The notes: generated by a model not told the origin, from the sequence alone. 40,237 nt of DNA from JAIUNP01 sp020161975 (GCA_036745275.1 DAIOGK010000030.1:1-40237), one strand, 5' to 3'; counted from the stretch's first letter, positions 1-8,595 are shown. Program-made: numbers and translations.

Positions 1-1450
1 CGCCGGGGTTGGCCTTGCCGCCCGAAGCCTTCATCACCTGCCCGACGAACCAGCCCAGAAGCGTCGGCTTTTCCTTCGCCTGCTGCACCTTGTCCGGGTT
101 GGCGGCGATGATCTCATCGACAACCTTCTCGATCGCGCCGGTGTCGGTCACCTGTTTCAGGCCGCGCTTCTCGACGATCTCAGCCGGGTTTCCGCCCTCG
201 GTATAGACGATCTCGAAGAGGTCCTTGGCGATCTTTCCGGAAATGGCACCGCTCCCGATCAGATCGATGATGCCACCGAGCTGGTCGGCAGAAACCGGTG
301 AATTTTCAATGGCTTTCCCGTCCTTGTTCAGGCGCCCGAACAGTTCGTTGATGATCCAGTTCGCTGCCGACTTGCCATCGCGCCCCTTGGCAACGGATTC
401 GAAAAAGTCCGCGCTTTCGCGTTCGGCGATCAGCACCGAGGCGTCATAGGCCGAAAGCCCGTACTGGCTGATGAAACGGGCCTTCTTTTCGTCCGGCAAT
501 TCGGGCAGCGCGGCAGCAAGTCCGGCCACATAGGCGTCCGAAAACTCCAGCGGCAGCAGGTCCGGATCGGGGAAGTAGCGATAATCATGCGCCTCTTCCT
601 TCGAGCGCATAGAACGGGTCTCGCGCTTGCCCGGATCATAAAGACGGGTTTCCTGATCAATTGAACCGCCCTCTTCCAGGATGCCGATCTGGCGGCGGGC
701 CTCCACCTCGATGGCCTGACCGATGAAGCGGATGGAATTGACGTTCTTGATCTCGCAGCGCGTACCGAGGTCGTCGCCCGGCTTGCGCACCGAAACGTTG
801 ACATCGGCGCGCAGATTGCCCTTCTCCATGTCGCCGTCGCAGGTGCCGAGATAACGCAAAATCGTGCGGAGCTTGGTGACATAGGCCTGCGCCTCTTCCG
901 CCGAGCGAAGATCGGGTTTGGAGACGATTTCCATCAGCGCGACGCCGGCGCGGTTGAGATCAACCAGCGAATTGGTCGGATCCTGATCGTGGATCGACTT
1001 GCCGGCGTCCTGTTCGAGATGCAGGCGCTCAATGCGCACCGTGATCGGTTCCGCCTCTCCCGGCACATCGACGATCACCGCGCCCTCACCAACGATCGGG
1101 TCCTTGAACTGGCTGATCTGGTAGCCCTGCGGCAGATCGGGATAGAAATAGTTCTTCCGATCGAAGCGCGACCAGGTGTTGATTGTCGCTTTCAGGCCAA
1201 GGCCGGTGCGGATGGCCTGGGCCACACACTCCTCGTTGATGACGGGCAACATTCCGGGCATCGCGGCATCGACGAGACTGACGTGATCATTCGGCTCGCC
1301 GCCAAACGCTGTGGACGCGCCCGAGAACAGCTTCGACTTCGAGGTCACCTGCGCATGGATTTCCATGCCGATGACGATTTCCCAATCGCCGGTGACGCCT
1401 TTGATCAGCTTTTTCGGCGAGATCGATTTGGGATTGACGGCAACGGACAT
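1..1450 (-). CDS. gatB: Aspartyl/glutamyl-tRNA amidotransferase subunit B (C-terminus cut by window edge)
   Basis: GatB is the kinase/transamidation subunit of the GatCAB complex, which converts misacylated Glu-tRNA(Gln) or Asp-tRNA(Asn) to the amidated form in the cytoplasm. The minus-strand frame is open from the ATG at 1450 to the window edge, about 483 codons. Near the start it reads WEIVIGMEIHAQ, then SKSKLFSGA and RKNYFYPDLPQGYQISQ, which are the family's N-terminal signatures. The last visible residues (FVGQVMKASGGKANPG) match the end of the C-terminal YqeY-like domain, so only a short tail is missing. gatA and gatC are not in the window. The call rests on clear family motifs. Confidence 0.97.
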   Translation of the reverse strand, partial: MSVAVNPKSISPKKLIKGVTGDWEIVIGMEIHAQVTSKSKLFSGASTAFGGEPNDHVSLVDAAMPGMLPVINEECVAQAIRTGLGLKATINTWSRFDRKNYFYPDLPQGYQISQFKDPIVGEGAVIVDVPGEAEPITVRIERLHLEQDAGKSIHDQDPTNSLVDLNRAGVALMEIVSKPDLRSAEEAQAYVTKLRTILRYLGTCDGDMEKGNLRADVNVSVRKPGDDLGTRCEIKNVNSIRFIGQAIEVEARRQIGILEEGGSIDQETRLYDPGKRETRSMRSKEEAHDYRYFPDPDLLPLEFSDAYVAGLAAALPELPDEKKARFISQYGLSAYDASVLIAERESADFFESVAKGRDGKSAANWIINELFGRLNKDGKAIENSPVSADQLGGIIDLIGSGAISGKIAKDLFEIVYTEGGNPAEIVEKRGLKQVTDTGAIEKVVDEIIAANPDKVQQAKEKPTLLGWFVGQVMKASGGKANPG

Positions 1451-1497
1451 GGGCGAACCTCAGGATGCGGGCCGCAGACGCGGCGGATCATTCCGCT

Positions 1498-1526
1498 GGT
1501 TCAGCGCAAAAGGGCACGGAGGTCAA
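1498..1526 (-). promoter_or_regulatory. Possible promoter of gatB
   Basis: Reading the minus strand, TTGACC (1521-1526) is followed after 17 bases by TGAACC (1498-1503), about 50 bases before the gatB ATG. The -35 is good and the -10 is poor, so this is tentative. Confidence 0.3.
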
Positions 1527-1583
1527 GGGGCCGGCGGGAGTGTAGGGCCGCTGCCGGCATCAACTCCCTGCCCCGCGTCGCCG

Positions 1584-1612
1584 TTGACGGGGCGATCTTG
1601 CCGCGCCAGACT
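1584..1612 (+). promoter_or_regulatory. Possible promoter of the MAPEG gene
   Basis: TTGACG (1584-1589), a 17-base spacer and CAGACT (1607-1612) lie 38 bases before the ATG at 1650. The -35 is strong and the -10 matches only about half of the consensus. Confidence 0.3.
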
Positions 1613-1649
1613 GGCGATGGTTCACATATAAACCCGACAGGAATGAACG

Positions 1650-2063
1650 ATGCGGCTGATCTATCCAGTGCTGGCACAGATTTTCTGGACTTTCGTTGTC
1701 ATCACCATGGCGGGACGATTCCGTGTTGCAGCGTTGCGTGCACGGGAGGTCACGATCAAACAGGTTGCGCTCAGCAACGATGCCTGGCCGGAGCGCGTGA
1801 AGGCATTCGGCAACAATATGTCCAACCAGTTCGAGACCCCGATCCTGTTCTATGTGCTCGTCGGCATCGCAATCTATGTCGGCGCCACAGGATGGGGTAT
1901 GGTGGCTGTCGCTTGGGGCTATGTCGTAACGCGGGTTGCCCACACCTTCATCCACACCGGCGCGAACAATGTTCTCATCCGATTCCGGGTTTTCGTGACG
2001 GGCATGTTCCTTCTGATCGCGATGTGGGCCGGTATCGTGCTCAAGCTGGCGGCAATGGGTTGA
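1650..2063 (+). CDS. MAPEG family membrane protein
   Basis: This 137-residue protein resembles bacterial members of the MAPEG family (membrane-associated proteins in eicosanoid and glutathione metabolism). These are four-helix inner-membrane proteins, some with glutathione-dependent activity. It shows about four hydrophobic segments (roughly residues 3-20, 62-80, 82-96 and 113-133). It also has the family-like stretch NNMSNQFETPILFYVL near residue 55 and a loop RVAHTFIHTGANNVLIRF near residue 95. AGGA lies 7 bases before the ATG, supporting this start. The substrate cannot be told. It is divergent from gatB and converges on the small membrane gene at 2098-2310. Confidence 0.85.
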   Translation: MRLIYPVLAQIFWTFVVITMAGRFRVAALRAREVTIKQVALSNDAWPERVKAFGNNMSNQFETPILFYVLVGIAIYVGATGWGMVAVAWGYVVTRVAHTFIHTGANNVLIRFRVFVTGMFLLIAMWAGIVLKLAAMG

Positions 2064-2097
2064 CGACAGGATAGTGACTGACCGGCGAAATGGTGGC

Positions 2098-2310
2098 CTA
2101 CGACCTGAAATAGGTAGCGCCCCTGCCCGAGATCCAGGCGAGCGCAGCCATGCCGCAGGTTCCGATGCCGAGTGCAACGGGCGCAGCTTCCACATCGCCG
2201 CGGACCTGCTGGACGACGAGCAGGATCAGCATCAGCCCGCCCGTAACCGCGAACAGATATTTCAGAATGTACAGGCACGCGTAGAGCAGCACGCGCGGAA
2301 AATGGCCCAT
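2098..2310 (-). CDS. Small two-helix membrane protein, unknown function
   Basis: This 70-residue protein has two hydrophobic segments, about residues 4-27 (VLLYACLYILKYLFAVTGGL) and 45-62. I chose the ATG at 2310 because GGAGG (2317-2321 on the minus strand) sits 6 bases upstream. The frame runs a further 12 codons to 2346 without a comparable ribosome site. It starts 39 bases after the aminotransferase stop on the same strand and may be cotranscribed with it. I do not recognise a family. Confidence 0.65.
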   Translation of the reverse strand: MGHFPRVLLYACLYILKYLFAVTGGLMLILLVVQQVRGDVEAAPVALGIGTCGMAALAWISGRGATYFRS

Positions 2311-2349
2311 GTCATGCCTCCATATGCGGGGCGCAGGATGGCACAACCA

Positions 2350-3522
2350 TCAGGCTTTGCGAACCCAGCCCGTCAGCCGATCGACCGCCTTCAGGATATC
2401 CGCCTCGCTGCCGGCGTAGCTCATGCGCACGAAGCGGCTGCCTTCCGCGCGGTCGAAATCGAGGCCGGGGGTCATGGCAACGCCGGCCTCCCGCAGGGCA
2501 CGCTTGGCGAATTCCATGGAATCATTGGCATATTTTGTCACGTCGACATAGGCGTAGAAGGCGCCGTCCATTGGCATCACCGGCAGGCCAAGGGCGGGCA
2601 GTGCCTCGCCCAGCACGGCGCGGTTACGGGCATATCCGGTTTTGATGACCTCCAGTTCTTCGGTGGCGTCGAAGGCGGCGATACCGGCGACCTGGCTAAG
2701 GTAGGGCACGGAAATCGCCAGCGATTGCGCGAGGCATTCTGCGGTGCGCACCGCCCGCTCGGGCAGGATCAGCCAGCCGACCCGCCAGCCCGTCATGCAA
2801 TAATACTTCGAGAATGAATTGACGACGATGGCCTGATCGGAATGCGCGGCGGCGGTGGTCTCCGTACCCTGATAGGTCAGGCCGTGGTAGATTTCATCCG
2901 AGATCAGCCAGAGGCCAAGCCGCGTACAGGTTGCAGCAAGGTCGGACAGCGCCGCCGGAGCCATCATCACGCCGGTAGGGTTGGCCGGGCTCATCACCAG
3001 CACCCCCTTCAGCGGGTTGACCGCATGTTCGGCGGCCACCATCTCTGCCGTCAGTGCAAAACGGGTCGCCGCCGTGGTCTCGATTTCGACCGGGACAAGG
3101 CCAAGCGCTTCAAGAATATTACGATAGGCAGGATAGCCGGGACGCGGAATGGCGATGCGGTCGCCAACGTCGAACAGGGCGAGAAACGACAGGATAAAGC
3201 CACCGGACGAACCCGTCGTCACGGCAACGCGCTCAGACGGTATGGTCACACCGTAAGCATCGCGATAGTGCCGGGCGATCCGCTCGCGCAAGGCCGGCAG
3301 GCCGAGAGCATCGGTGTAGGGTACGCGCCCGCCGGAAAGCGCTGCCGTCACCGCCTTACGTACAACGCGGGGCGGCGGCGCACCGGGCTCCCCCACCGCC
3401 AGCGAAACAACATCCTCGCCCGCACGAATCCGCTGACCGGCTTCGGCCATGAAATCCATGGCGATGAAGGGGGCAACGCCGGAACGGCGCGACAGGGGCG
3501 GCAGGGTCATGGGGCAGTCCAT
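2350..3522 (-). CDS. Pyridoxal-phosphate-dependent class I/II aminotransferase
   Basis: This is a fold-type I PLP aminotransferase of about 390 residues, related to aspartate/aromatic or alanine-type transaminases; the amino donor cannot be fixed from sequence. Visible signatures are the substrate-side SLAVGEPGAPPP near residue 40, SPANPTG with cofactor-ring Asn181, SDEIYHGL with Asp209 and Tyr212, and NSFSKYYCMTGWRVGW with the Schiff-base Lys239. RFVRMSYA near the C-terminus holds the likely carboxylate-binding Arg. ATG codons occur at 3522 and 3510 and neither has a clear Shine-Dalgarno site. The frame stays open to 4092 but would overlap the divergent protease gene, so the extension is not real. 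The small membrane gene at 2098-2310 follows it. Confidence 0.92.
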   Translation of the reverse strand: MDCPMTLPPLSRRSGVAPFIAMDFMAEAGQRIRAGEDVVSLAVGEPGAPPPRVVRKAVTAALSGGRVPYTDALGLPALRERIARHYRDAYGVTIPSERVAVTTGSSGGFILSFLALFDVGDRIAIPRPGYPAYRNILEALGLVPVEIETTAATRFALTAEMVAAEHAVNPLKGVLVMSPANPTGVMMAPAALSDLAATCTRLGLWLISDEIYHGLTYQGTETTAAAHSDQAIVVNSFSKYYCMTGWRVGWLILPERAVRTAECLAQSLAISVPYLSQVAGIAAFDATEELEVIKTGYARNRAVLGEALPALGLPVMPMDGAFYAYVDVTKYANDSMEFAKRALREAGVAMTPGLDFDRAEGSRFVRMSYAGSEADILKAVDRLTGWVRKA

Positions 3523-3738
3523 CGCGAAGTGGCACACCTGTCGGGTTTTGCCCAAACATGGCCTTGTTGTTACGGTTTGTTGGCTCGCAATGCCATAGCG
3601 GATGGGAAGGCCGCGACCAAGCGCAAGGTCACGAACGGCTGCGGATGCACCGTTCACAGGCCTGTGTTGTGGCGGCACATGAATTGACCATGCCGCGCGC
3701 CCTTCATAAAGCTGAGATTGAGGAGTACCAAGCTGATC

Positions 3739-5127
3739 ATGCGATTCGGACGCACGGAAATCGCTCGCCACGGTCGTCGCCTGCTGGGATCGGTTCTGGC
3801 TGGAATGGTGGCATTTGGCCCGATGCCGGCAGCAGCCCAGCAGCGTATGAACTATGTTCGCGATGCCGAGGTTGAATCGCTGCTTCGCGACTATCTTAAT
3901 CCCCTGCTCAAGGCGGCTGGCCAGCCCACCTCGGCTGTGCGTATCCTGCTGGTCGATGACCGGCAGTTCAACGCTTTCGTCTCCCCGGGCCGGCGCATGA
4001 CGATCTTTTCCGGCGCGATCATCGACACGAATACGCCAAACGAGCTTATCGGCGTGATGGCTCACGAAACGGGGCATATCGCGGGCGGACATCTGGCGCG
4101 CCTCAGCCAGGAACTGCCCAAGGCCATGGCCATCGGCATCCTGGGTTCCCTGCTCGGCGCGGGCGCATTGGTTGGCGCGTCGAATTCCCGCCAGGTCGGC
4201 ATGGGCGGGGCAGCGCCGATGGGCATGTTGCTGGGCGGGCAGGAATTGGCGATGCGCTCACTGCTGTCTTACCAGCGCACCGAGGAACAGGCCGCCGACC
4301 GCGCCGCCATCAATTACCTCAACGCCACGCGCCAGTCGGGCAAAGGGCTGGTGGACACCATGCGGCGTATTGCCGACCAGCAGATGTTTCTTGCCAGCCG
4401 CGTCGACAAATATCTGCTTAGCCATCCGCTGGCGACCGACCGCATCGCCGCGATCGATGATGTCGCCCGTTCCAGCCCCTATTATGAATCCAAGGATTCA
4501 CCGGGGCTCAACCAGCGGCATCAGTTGGCGCGCGCCAAGCTGGTCGCCTTCACCGGCCGGCAGGATGAGATTTACCGCCGCTATCCGCAATCGGACAATT
4601 CGCTTCAGGCCCGTTATGCCCGCGCCATCCTCGCGCACCGTTTCAATCGCGGCTCGGACGCGCAAAGCCAGATCGATGGGCTGATCGCCAGCCAGCCGCG
4701 CAATCCCTATTTCTGGGAACTGAAGGGCCAGAACCTGCTCGAAAATGGCCAGGCAACCCAGGCCATCGCTCCGCTGAAAAAAGCCGTCAGCCTAGCGCCA
4801 GGCCAGCCCCTGCTGCGCGTCATCCTCGGCCATGCGCTGATGGCTTCCAACACCCCGGCCAATGTCGATCAATCGATCAAGGAACTGACCGTCGCCATTC
4901 AGCGCGACCGGGAGGTGGCGGAAGCCTATTTTTACCTCGCTCAGGCATATGAGAAGCGTGGCCGCACCGGCGATGCCGAACTCATCACGGCGGAAGGCTA
5001 TTTCATGGCCGGCGCCTATGATCAGGCACAGCTGATCGCGCGCCGCGCCCAGCAGAAATTCGAACCCAACTCCGCCGGCTGGCGGCGCGCCAACGATATC
5101 ATCACTTTCAAGAAGGATCAGGGCTGA
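3739..5127 (+). CDS. Periplasmic M48 metalloprotease with C-terminal TPR repeats, BepA-like
   Basis: This is a 462-residue exported zinc protease. Residues 1-35 form a signal peptide (RR near the N-terminus, hydrophobic core, AAAQ cleavage-like site). The M48 catalytic motif HETGH gives His109, Glu110 and His113, with Glu183 in TEEQAAD as the likely third ligand. A glycine-rich segment, roughly 134-168, lies between them. From about residue 290 to the end the protein has TPR-like helical repeats (PYFWELKGQNLLENG and AEAYFYLAQAYEKRG). In E. coli BepA this architecture serves outer-membrane protein assembly and quality control; that role is inferred here. AGGAG (3721-3725) precedes the ATG at 3739. 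A TTG at 3718 in the same frame is an alternative start. dsbA-like follows after 22 bases. Confidence 0.93.
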   Translation: MRFGRTEIARHGRRLLGSVLAGMVAFGPMPAAAQQRMNYVRDAEVESLLRDYLNPLLKAAGQPTSAVRILLVDDRQFNAFVSPGRRMTIFSGAIIDTNTPNELIGVMAHETGHIAGGHLARLSQELPKAMAIGILGSLLGAGALVGASNSRQVGMGGAAPMGMLLGGQELAMRSLLSYQRTEEQAADRAAINYLNATRQSGKGLVDTMRRIADQQMFLASRVDKYLLSHPLATDRIAAIDDVARSSPYYESKDSPGLNQRHQLARAKLVAFTGRQDEIYRRYPQSDNSLQARYARAILAHRFNRGSDAQSQIDGLIASQPRNPYFWELKGQNLLENGQATQAIAPLKKAVSLAPGQPLLRVILGHALMASNTPANVDQSIKELTVAIQRDREVAEAYFYLAQAYEKRGRTGDAELITAEGYFMAGAYDQAQLIARRAQQKFEPNSAGWRRANDIITFKKDQG

Positions 5128-5149
5128 CCGCCCGCCTCAGGAGCTTTCG

Positions 5150-5914
5150 ATGCCAAAATTCCTCCGCACCCTCATGTTCGGCGCCGGCGTGGCGTTTGCC
5201 GCTCTCACCGGGCCGGTACTGGCGCAATCGACGCCGCCGCGCGCCGAAATCGAGGCGATCATCAAGGATTACCTGCTGAAAAATCCGGAGGTCATCCAGG
5301 AGGCGCTGATCGAACTCGACCGCCGCCAGCGCGATGCGGAGACCGCAGCACGGGCGCGCGTTCTCAAGGACGACAGCGGCGTCATCTACCAGTCGAAGTA
5401 CAATGCGGTGGTCGGCAATCCGCAGGGCGATGTCACGGTTGTCGAGTTCTTCGATTACAACTGCGGCTACTGCAAGCGCGGCCTCGCCGATCTGCAGCGC
5501 CTCGTGAAAGAGGATGGCAAACTGAAGGTGATCCTCAAGGATTTCCCGATTCTCTCGCCGCAATCGCGGGATGCTGCCGCTGTGGCCGTGGTGGTCAAAG
5601 GGCTCGTCAAGCCGGACGTCTTCTGGGACTTCCACGGCAAGCTGATGGCCAAGACCGGCGCCATTGGCAAACCGCAGGCCATTGAGGTTGCAACCTCGCT
5701 CGGCGTCGACGCAGCGAAGATCGAGAAAGAGCTCGCCCGGCCCGACATTGCCGAAGCCTTCGCCGAAACCCGGCGCCTTGCCGATTCCCTCGGCATCACC
5801 GGCACACCGTCCTACATTCTCGGCGATGATCTCGTGGTCGGCGCAGTCGGCTACCAGCAGCTCAAGGACCGCGTGGACAACGTGCGGAAATGCGGCAAGG
5901 CCAACTGCGGCTGA
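5150..5914 (+). CDS. DsbA/Com1-family thioredoxin-fold disulfide oxidoreductase, periplasmic
   Basis: This 254-residue protein has a signal peptide (residues 1-25, ending LAQS). An N-terminal helical segment (about 30-75, typical of the Com1/BdbD/ScsC-type group) follows, then a DsbA-like thioredoxin domain. The redox motif is Cys105-Gly-Tyr-Cys108 in FFDYNCGYCKR. The cis-proline loop is TGTPSY with Pro220. Two further cysteines (248 and 253) stand near the C-terminus. It probably oxidises or isomerises disulfides of exported proteins. AGGAG lies 7 bases upstream of the ATG. The 22-base gap to the M48 protease indicates one transcript and a shared envelope-folding role. Whether it acts as oxidase or isomerase cannot be decided. 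Confidence 0.92.
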   Translation: MPKFLRTLMFGAGVAFAALTGPVLAQSTPPRAEIEAIIKDYLLKNPEVIQEALIELDRRQRDAETAARARVLKDDSGVIYQSKYNAVVGNPQGDVTVVEFFDYNCGYCKRGLADLQRLVKEDGKLKVILKDFPILSPQSRDAAAVAVVVKGLVKPDVFWDFHGKLMAKTGAIGKPQAIEVATSLGVDAAKIEKELARPDIAEAFAETRRLADSLGITGTPSYILGDDLVVGAVGYQQLKDRVDNVRKCGKANCG

Positions 5915-5939
5915 GCCGGTTCCGGGCCCACGCCTGTCC

Positions 5940-5965
5940 GGCTTGAACCCGCCTGGGTTCAGGCC
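5940..5965 (+). terminator. Hairpin downstream of the dsbA-like gene
   Basis: An 11-bp stem (5940-5950 pairing with 5955-5965, one G-T pair, loop GCCT) begins 25 bases after the stop codon. There is no T-run directly behind it. It may be part of a two-hairpin transcription end. Confidence 0.5.
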
Positions 5966-5975
5966 TTGCCCTCGG

Positions 5976-5998
5976 GGGGACGCAAGCAGCGCGTCCCC
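5976..5998 (+). terminator. Second hairpin after the dsbA-like gene, likely terminator
   Basis: An 8-bp perfect GC-rich stem, GGGGACGC with GCGTCCCC and a 7-base loop, is followed by TCGCTCTTTA. It is a plausible intrinsic terminator for the M48-dsbA unit, with a weak T tract. Confidence 0.55.
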
Positions 5999-6325
5999 TC
6001 GCTCTTTATGGTGGGAATAGGCGTGCCAGCCATGACTGGACGATGCTTCGGCGGTTGTCAGCCGCATTCGCAGAATGTCATCCCCGCCGATAATCCGTGA
6101 GCCATGTGACGCAGGGCGCCGGCCCGGTTGCCAAGGCCGCCGCACCGCGATTTGCAACAAACCGCCGCCCATTGCCAAACCTGAACAACACCCGAATTTT
6201 CTGCTTATGCTCTAAAAATATAAAACTTTGAATTCCGTAGGTTTCGCCCGATACTCCCCCAAGAACCAACCGGAATGGCACGTTGCATGGGCCGTGCTTG
6301 TCCGAAAGGCCCTGGGGAGCAATCG
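5999..6325. other. Gene-free interval before the AAA/vWA/LCCL operon
   Basis: The whole gap between the dsbA-like stop and the AAA gene is 410 bases. After the two hairpins it holds no credible reading frame. The notable element is an AT-rich patch near 6195-6235, unusual for this GC-rich region, overlapping the promoter candidate at 6228-6255. Confidence 0.6.
6228..6255 (+). promoter_or_regulatory. Possible promoter of the AAA/vWA/LCCL operon
   Basis: TTGAAT (6228-6233), a 16-base spacer and GATACT (6250-6255) lie at the edge of an AT-rich patch, 70 bases before the first gene. The match to a housekeeping promoter is fair, not proof. Confidence 0.35.
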
Positions 6326-7360
6326 ATGCTTGGCAACCAGAGTGCGTTCAACGAAGTCGTCACCCTCAGGCAGGCGAAGAAGCTGATCCAGTGCATGGCG
6401 CATGAGCAGAGCTTCCTTCTGCTTTCGGCGCCCGGGATCGGCAAGTCTGAGGTGGTCTATGAGGCCGCGCGCGAGGCAGGCCTCGTCTGCCGTTCGCTGC
6501 TGGGCACCCAGATCGCCCCCGAGGATGTCAGCGGCATTCCGCGCATCGTCGGCGAGCGTTCGGTGTTCTGCCCGCCGCGCATCCTCTTGCCGGAGCGGCC
6601 CGAACCCTTCTGCCTTTTCCTCGACGAACTGCCAGCCTGCGCGCCGGATGTGCAGAAGGCTTTCTATTCCCTGCTGCTGGAGCGGCGGCTGGGCGAACAC
6701 GCCCTCCCTCCCGGCACCTGGGTGGTGGCTGCCGGCAACCGGCTTCAGGACCGGGCGCTGGTACGGGCGATGAGTTCGGCGCTGGTGAACCGCGTGACGA
6801 TCCTGCAAATCCGTCACGATGTCGATGAATGGCTGGGCTGGGCGCAGCGCGCCGGAATCCGTCAGGAAATCCGCAGCTTCATCACCACGGTGCCGGATGC
6901 GCTGATGCGCCCCGTGCCGGCAGACCCGGTGCCGTTTTCCACGCCGCGCGCCTGGTCGCTGCTCTCGCGGGCGCTCGATCTCGCGCACAAGGGCGGCATT
7001 CTCACCAACGAGACGCGCCGGGCACTGGCGTTCGGTCGGGTATCGCCGGAAGATGCGGCCGTGTTCTGCGCCCTTGCCGAGGAATCCATCGGTCCCGTCC
7101 AGCCGCTGGAGCGCTATATCCGCGAGCCGGACCTGCTGCCCAAGGGCGAGTCCGCCCGCTGGTTCCTGCTCGACTGCATCCGCCAGTTTGTGCGCGATGG
7201 CCGGGCAGATGCCATGCCGCCAAGGGTCATTAACCGCTTTTTGCGCAGCCTTTCCGAAGAGCATCAGCTCATTCTCATCACGGATATGATCGAGAAATGG
7301 GGCGAACTCGGCGCCGACAAGGCGATGTATGAGCTTCTGTTCAAGGTCGCGGCGGCATGA
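6326..7360 (+). CDS. MoxR-type AAA+ ATPase
   Basis: This 344-residue ATPase has the Walker A motif SAPGIGKS (residues 34-41), Walker B with FLDE (98-101) and a sensor-1-like AAGN (135-138). Between Walker A and B lies GTQIAPEDVSGIPR, as in the MoxR group (RavA, NorQ, CbbQ). MoxR ATPases act as chaperones or activators together with a vWA partner, and such a partner is the next gene. The ATG at 6326 is preceded by GGGGAG with 6 bases between. The frame continues upstream to 6275 but without a ribosome site. Its stop overlaps the start of the next gene in ATGA, so translation is probably coupled. The client is unknown. Confidence 0.9.
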   Translation: MLGNQSAFNEVVTLRQAKKLIQCMAHEQSFLLLSAPGIGKSEVVYEAAREAGLVCRSLLGTQIAPEDVSGIPRIVGERSVFCPPRILLPERPEPFCLFLDELPACAPDVQKAFYSLLLERRLGEHALPPGTWVVAAGNRLQDRALVRAMSSALVNRVTILQIRHDVDEWLGWAQRAGIRQEIRSFITTVPDALMRPVPADPVPFSTPRAWSLLSRALDLAHKGGILTNETRRALAFGRVSPEDAAVFCALAEESIGPVQPLERYIREPDLLPKGESARWFLLDCIRQFVRDGRADAMPPRVINRFLRSLSEEHQLILITDMIEKWGELGADKAMYELLFKVAAA

Positions 7361-8595
7361 GCAAACCCCCGCCCGCCGAAAAAGCCACGCTTACCCGCGT
7401 GATGCAGGGATTGCGCATGGTCACCGTGCCGTTTCCGCATCTGGCGGGGCTGGCGGCAGCCGTGCGGGTAAATGTCGATGCGCGCGTGCCGACCATGGGC
7501 GTCTTCGCCTCGGGCCGGCTGGTGGTGAACCCGGATTTCACGGCGCGGCTGTCCGCCGCTGATCTCCAGTTCGTGCTGGCGCATGAACTGCTGCATCTTG
7601 CCCTGCGCACACATGACCGGGCCGTCGGCTCACGCCATATCGAGTTCAACTATGCGCATGACTACATCATCAACGACATTTTGCGCGAGGCATTGAACCT
7701 CTCCACGATTCCAGCCGGCGGGCTGGATATGCCCGGCGCGCGTAACCGGTCCGCTGAGGAAATCGTTCTCGAAATGCGCCGCAACGGCAAATCGACGCCC
7801 TCGCGCTCGCAGGTCTGGGAAGGCGCGGTCGTCGATGCCGCAGATGCGATGGGCTCTGGCAGCGATGGCAAGGGTGACGTGCTGGACGACAGGCGCGAAC
7901 GCGAGATGTTTCCGGGCAGCGGTGAAGACCAGAAGCAGCGCTCCCGCGCGATCCGCGATCTTGCGGCGCGGGGCCTCGCCATGGGCAAGGCCATCGGCAT
8001 CTTGCGCGGGCGCGGCAGCGACGCCGGCAACACCCAGCAGGCCGTGCGTGCGCTGCGCGGCATCTATCGCCAGCCCTGGCATGTGGCGCTGCAACGCTGG
8101 ATGGAGGGTGTCGCGCCGGCAGAGCGCACCTTCATGCGCGCCTCGCGCCGGGGCGCCGACCGGATGGATGTGGTGATGCCGGGCCGCCAGCGCTATTCGC
8201 AGATGCTGAACGTGATCCTCGACACCTCCGGCTCGATGAGCGACGAGATTCCCTACGCTCTCGGCGCCATCGCGGACTTCTGCGAGGCGACCGGCATCGA
8301 CGAAATCCGGCTGGTCCAGTGCGACACGGAAGTGAAGTCCGACGAGATTCTCGGGCCGGGCGAACTCGCCGAATACGAGGTGAGCGGCTATGGCGGCTCG
8401 GACCTGACGCCGGCGCTGGAAGCCCTTGCCCGTGATCCGCGTGTCACCTCGACCATCGTCATCACAGATGGCGACATCACCTACCCCGCCGAAACCATGC
8501 CCTATGCCGTCTTGTGGGCCGTACCGGGGGAAAGCACCAGCTTCGCCCCGCCCTATGGCCGGGTCATCACCATGAACCGGGAGAAAACGTCATGA
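7357..8595 (+). CDS. Metallopeptidase-like and vWA domain protein (DUF2201-like), partner of the AAA ATPase
   Basis: This 412-residue protein has two recognisable parts. Residues about 10-130 look like a zinc metallopeptidase: HELLH (76-80) followed by NYAHDYIINDIL, as in the vWA-associated putative metallopeptidase family. Residues about 283-400 form a vWA domain with a complete MIDAS: DTSGSMS (from Asp289), GGSDLTPA (347-354) and TDGD (370-373). The linker is charged and rich in Arg and Gly. vWA proteins pair with MoxR ATPases (ViaA with RavA, NorD with NorQ). Here the adaptor itself may carry protease activity, which is an inference. It overlaps both neighbours by ATGA. No signal peptide is seen, so it is probably cytoplasmic. 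Confidence 0.9.
   Translation: MSKPPPAEKATLTRVMQGLRMVTVPFPHLAGLAAAVRVNVDARVPTMGVFASGRLVVNPDFTARLSAADLQFVLAHELLHLALRTHDRAVGSRHIEFNYAHDYIINDILREALNLSTIPAGGLDMPGARNRSAEEIVLEMRRNGKSTPSRSQVWEGAVVDAADAMGSGSDGKGDVLDDRREREMFPGSGEDQKQRSRAIRDLAARGLAMGKAIGILRGRGSDAGNTQQAVRALRGIYRQPWHVALQRWMEGVAPAERTFMRASRRGADRMDVVMPGRQRYSQMLNVILDTSGSMSDEIPYALGAIADFCEATGIDEIRLVQCDTEVKSDEILGPGELAEYEVSGYGGSDLTPALEALARDPRVTSTIVITDGDITYPAETMPYAVLWAVPGESTSFAPPYGRVITMNREKTS

Noticed and set aside
989..2074. 361-codon plus-strand frame over gatB and the MAPEG gene
   Set aside because: It is the shadow of gatB and MAPEG in another frame, with odd composition (His- and Arg-rich) and no recognisable motif.
3523..4092. Upstream extension of the aminotransferase frame to 580 residues
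   Set aside because: The extra part is antisense to the M48 protease signal peptide and catalytic region and has no family resemblance.
5108..6178. 356-codon minus-strand frame over the dsbA-like gene
   Set aside because: It is antisense to a gene with clear signal peptide and CGYC motif; its own product has no motifs.
6212..7264. 350-codon minus-strand frame over the AAA ATPase gene
   Set aside because: It is antisense to the Walker motifs of a clear ATPase; the sequence is Arg-, Gln- and His-rich as in shadow frames of GC-rich DNA.
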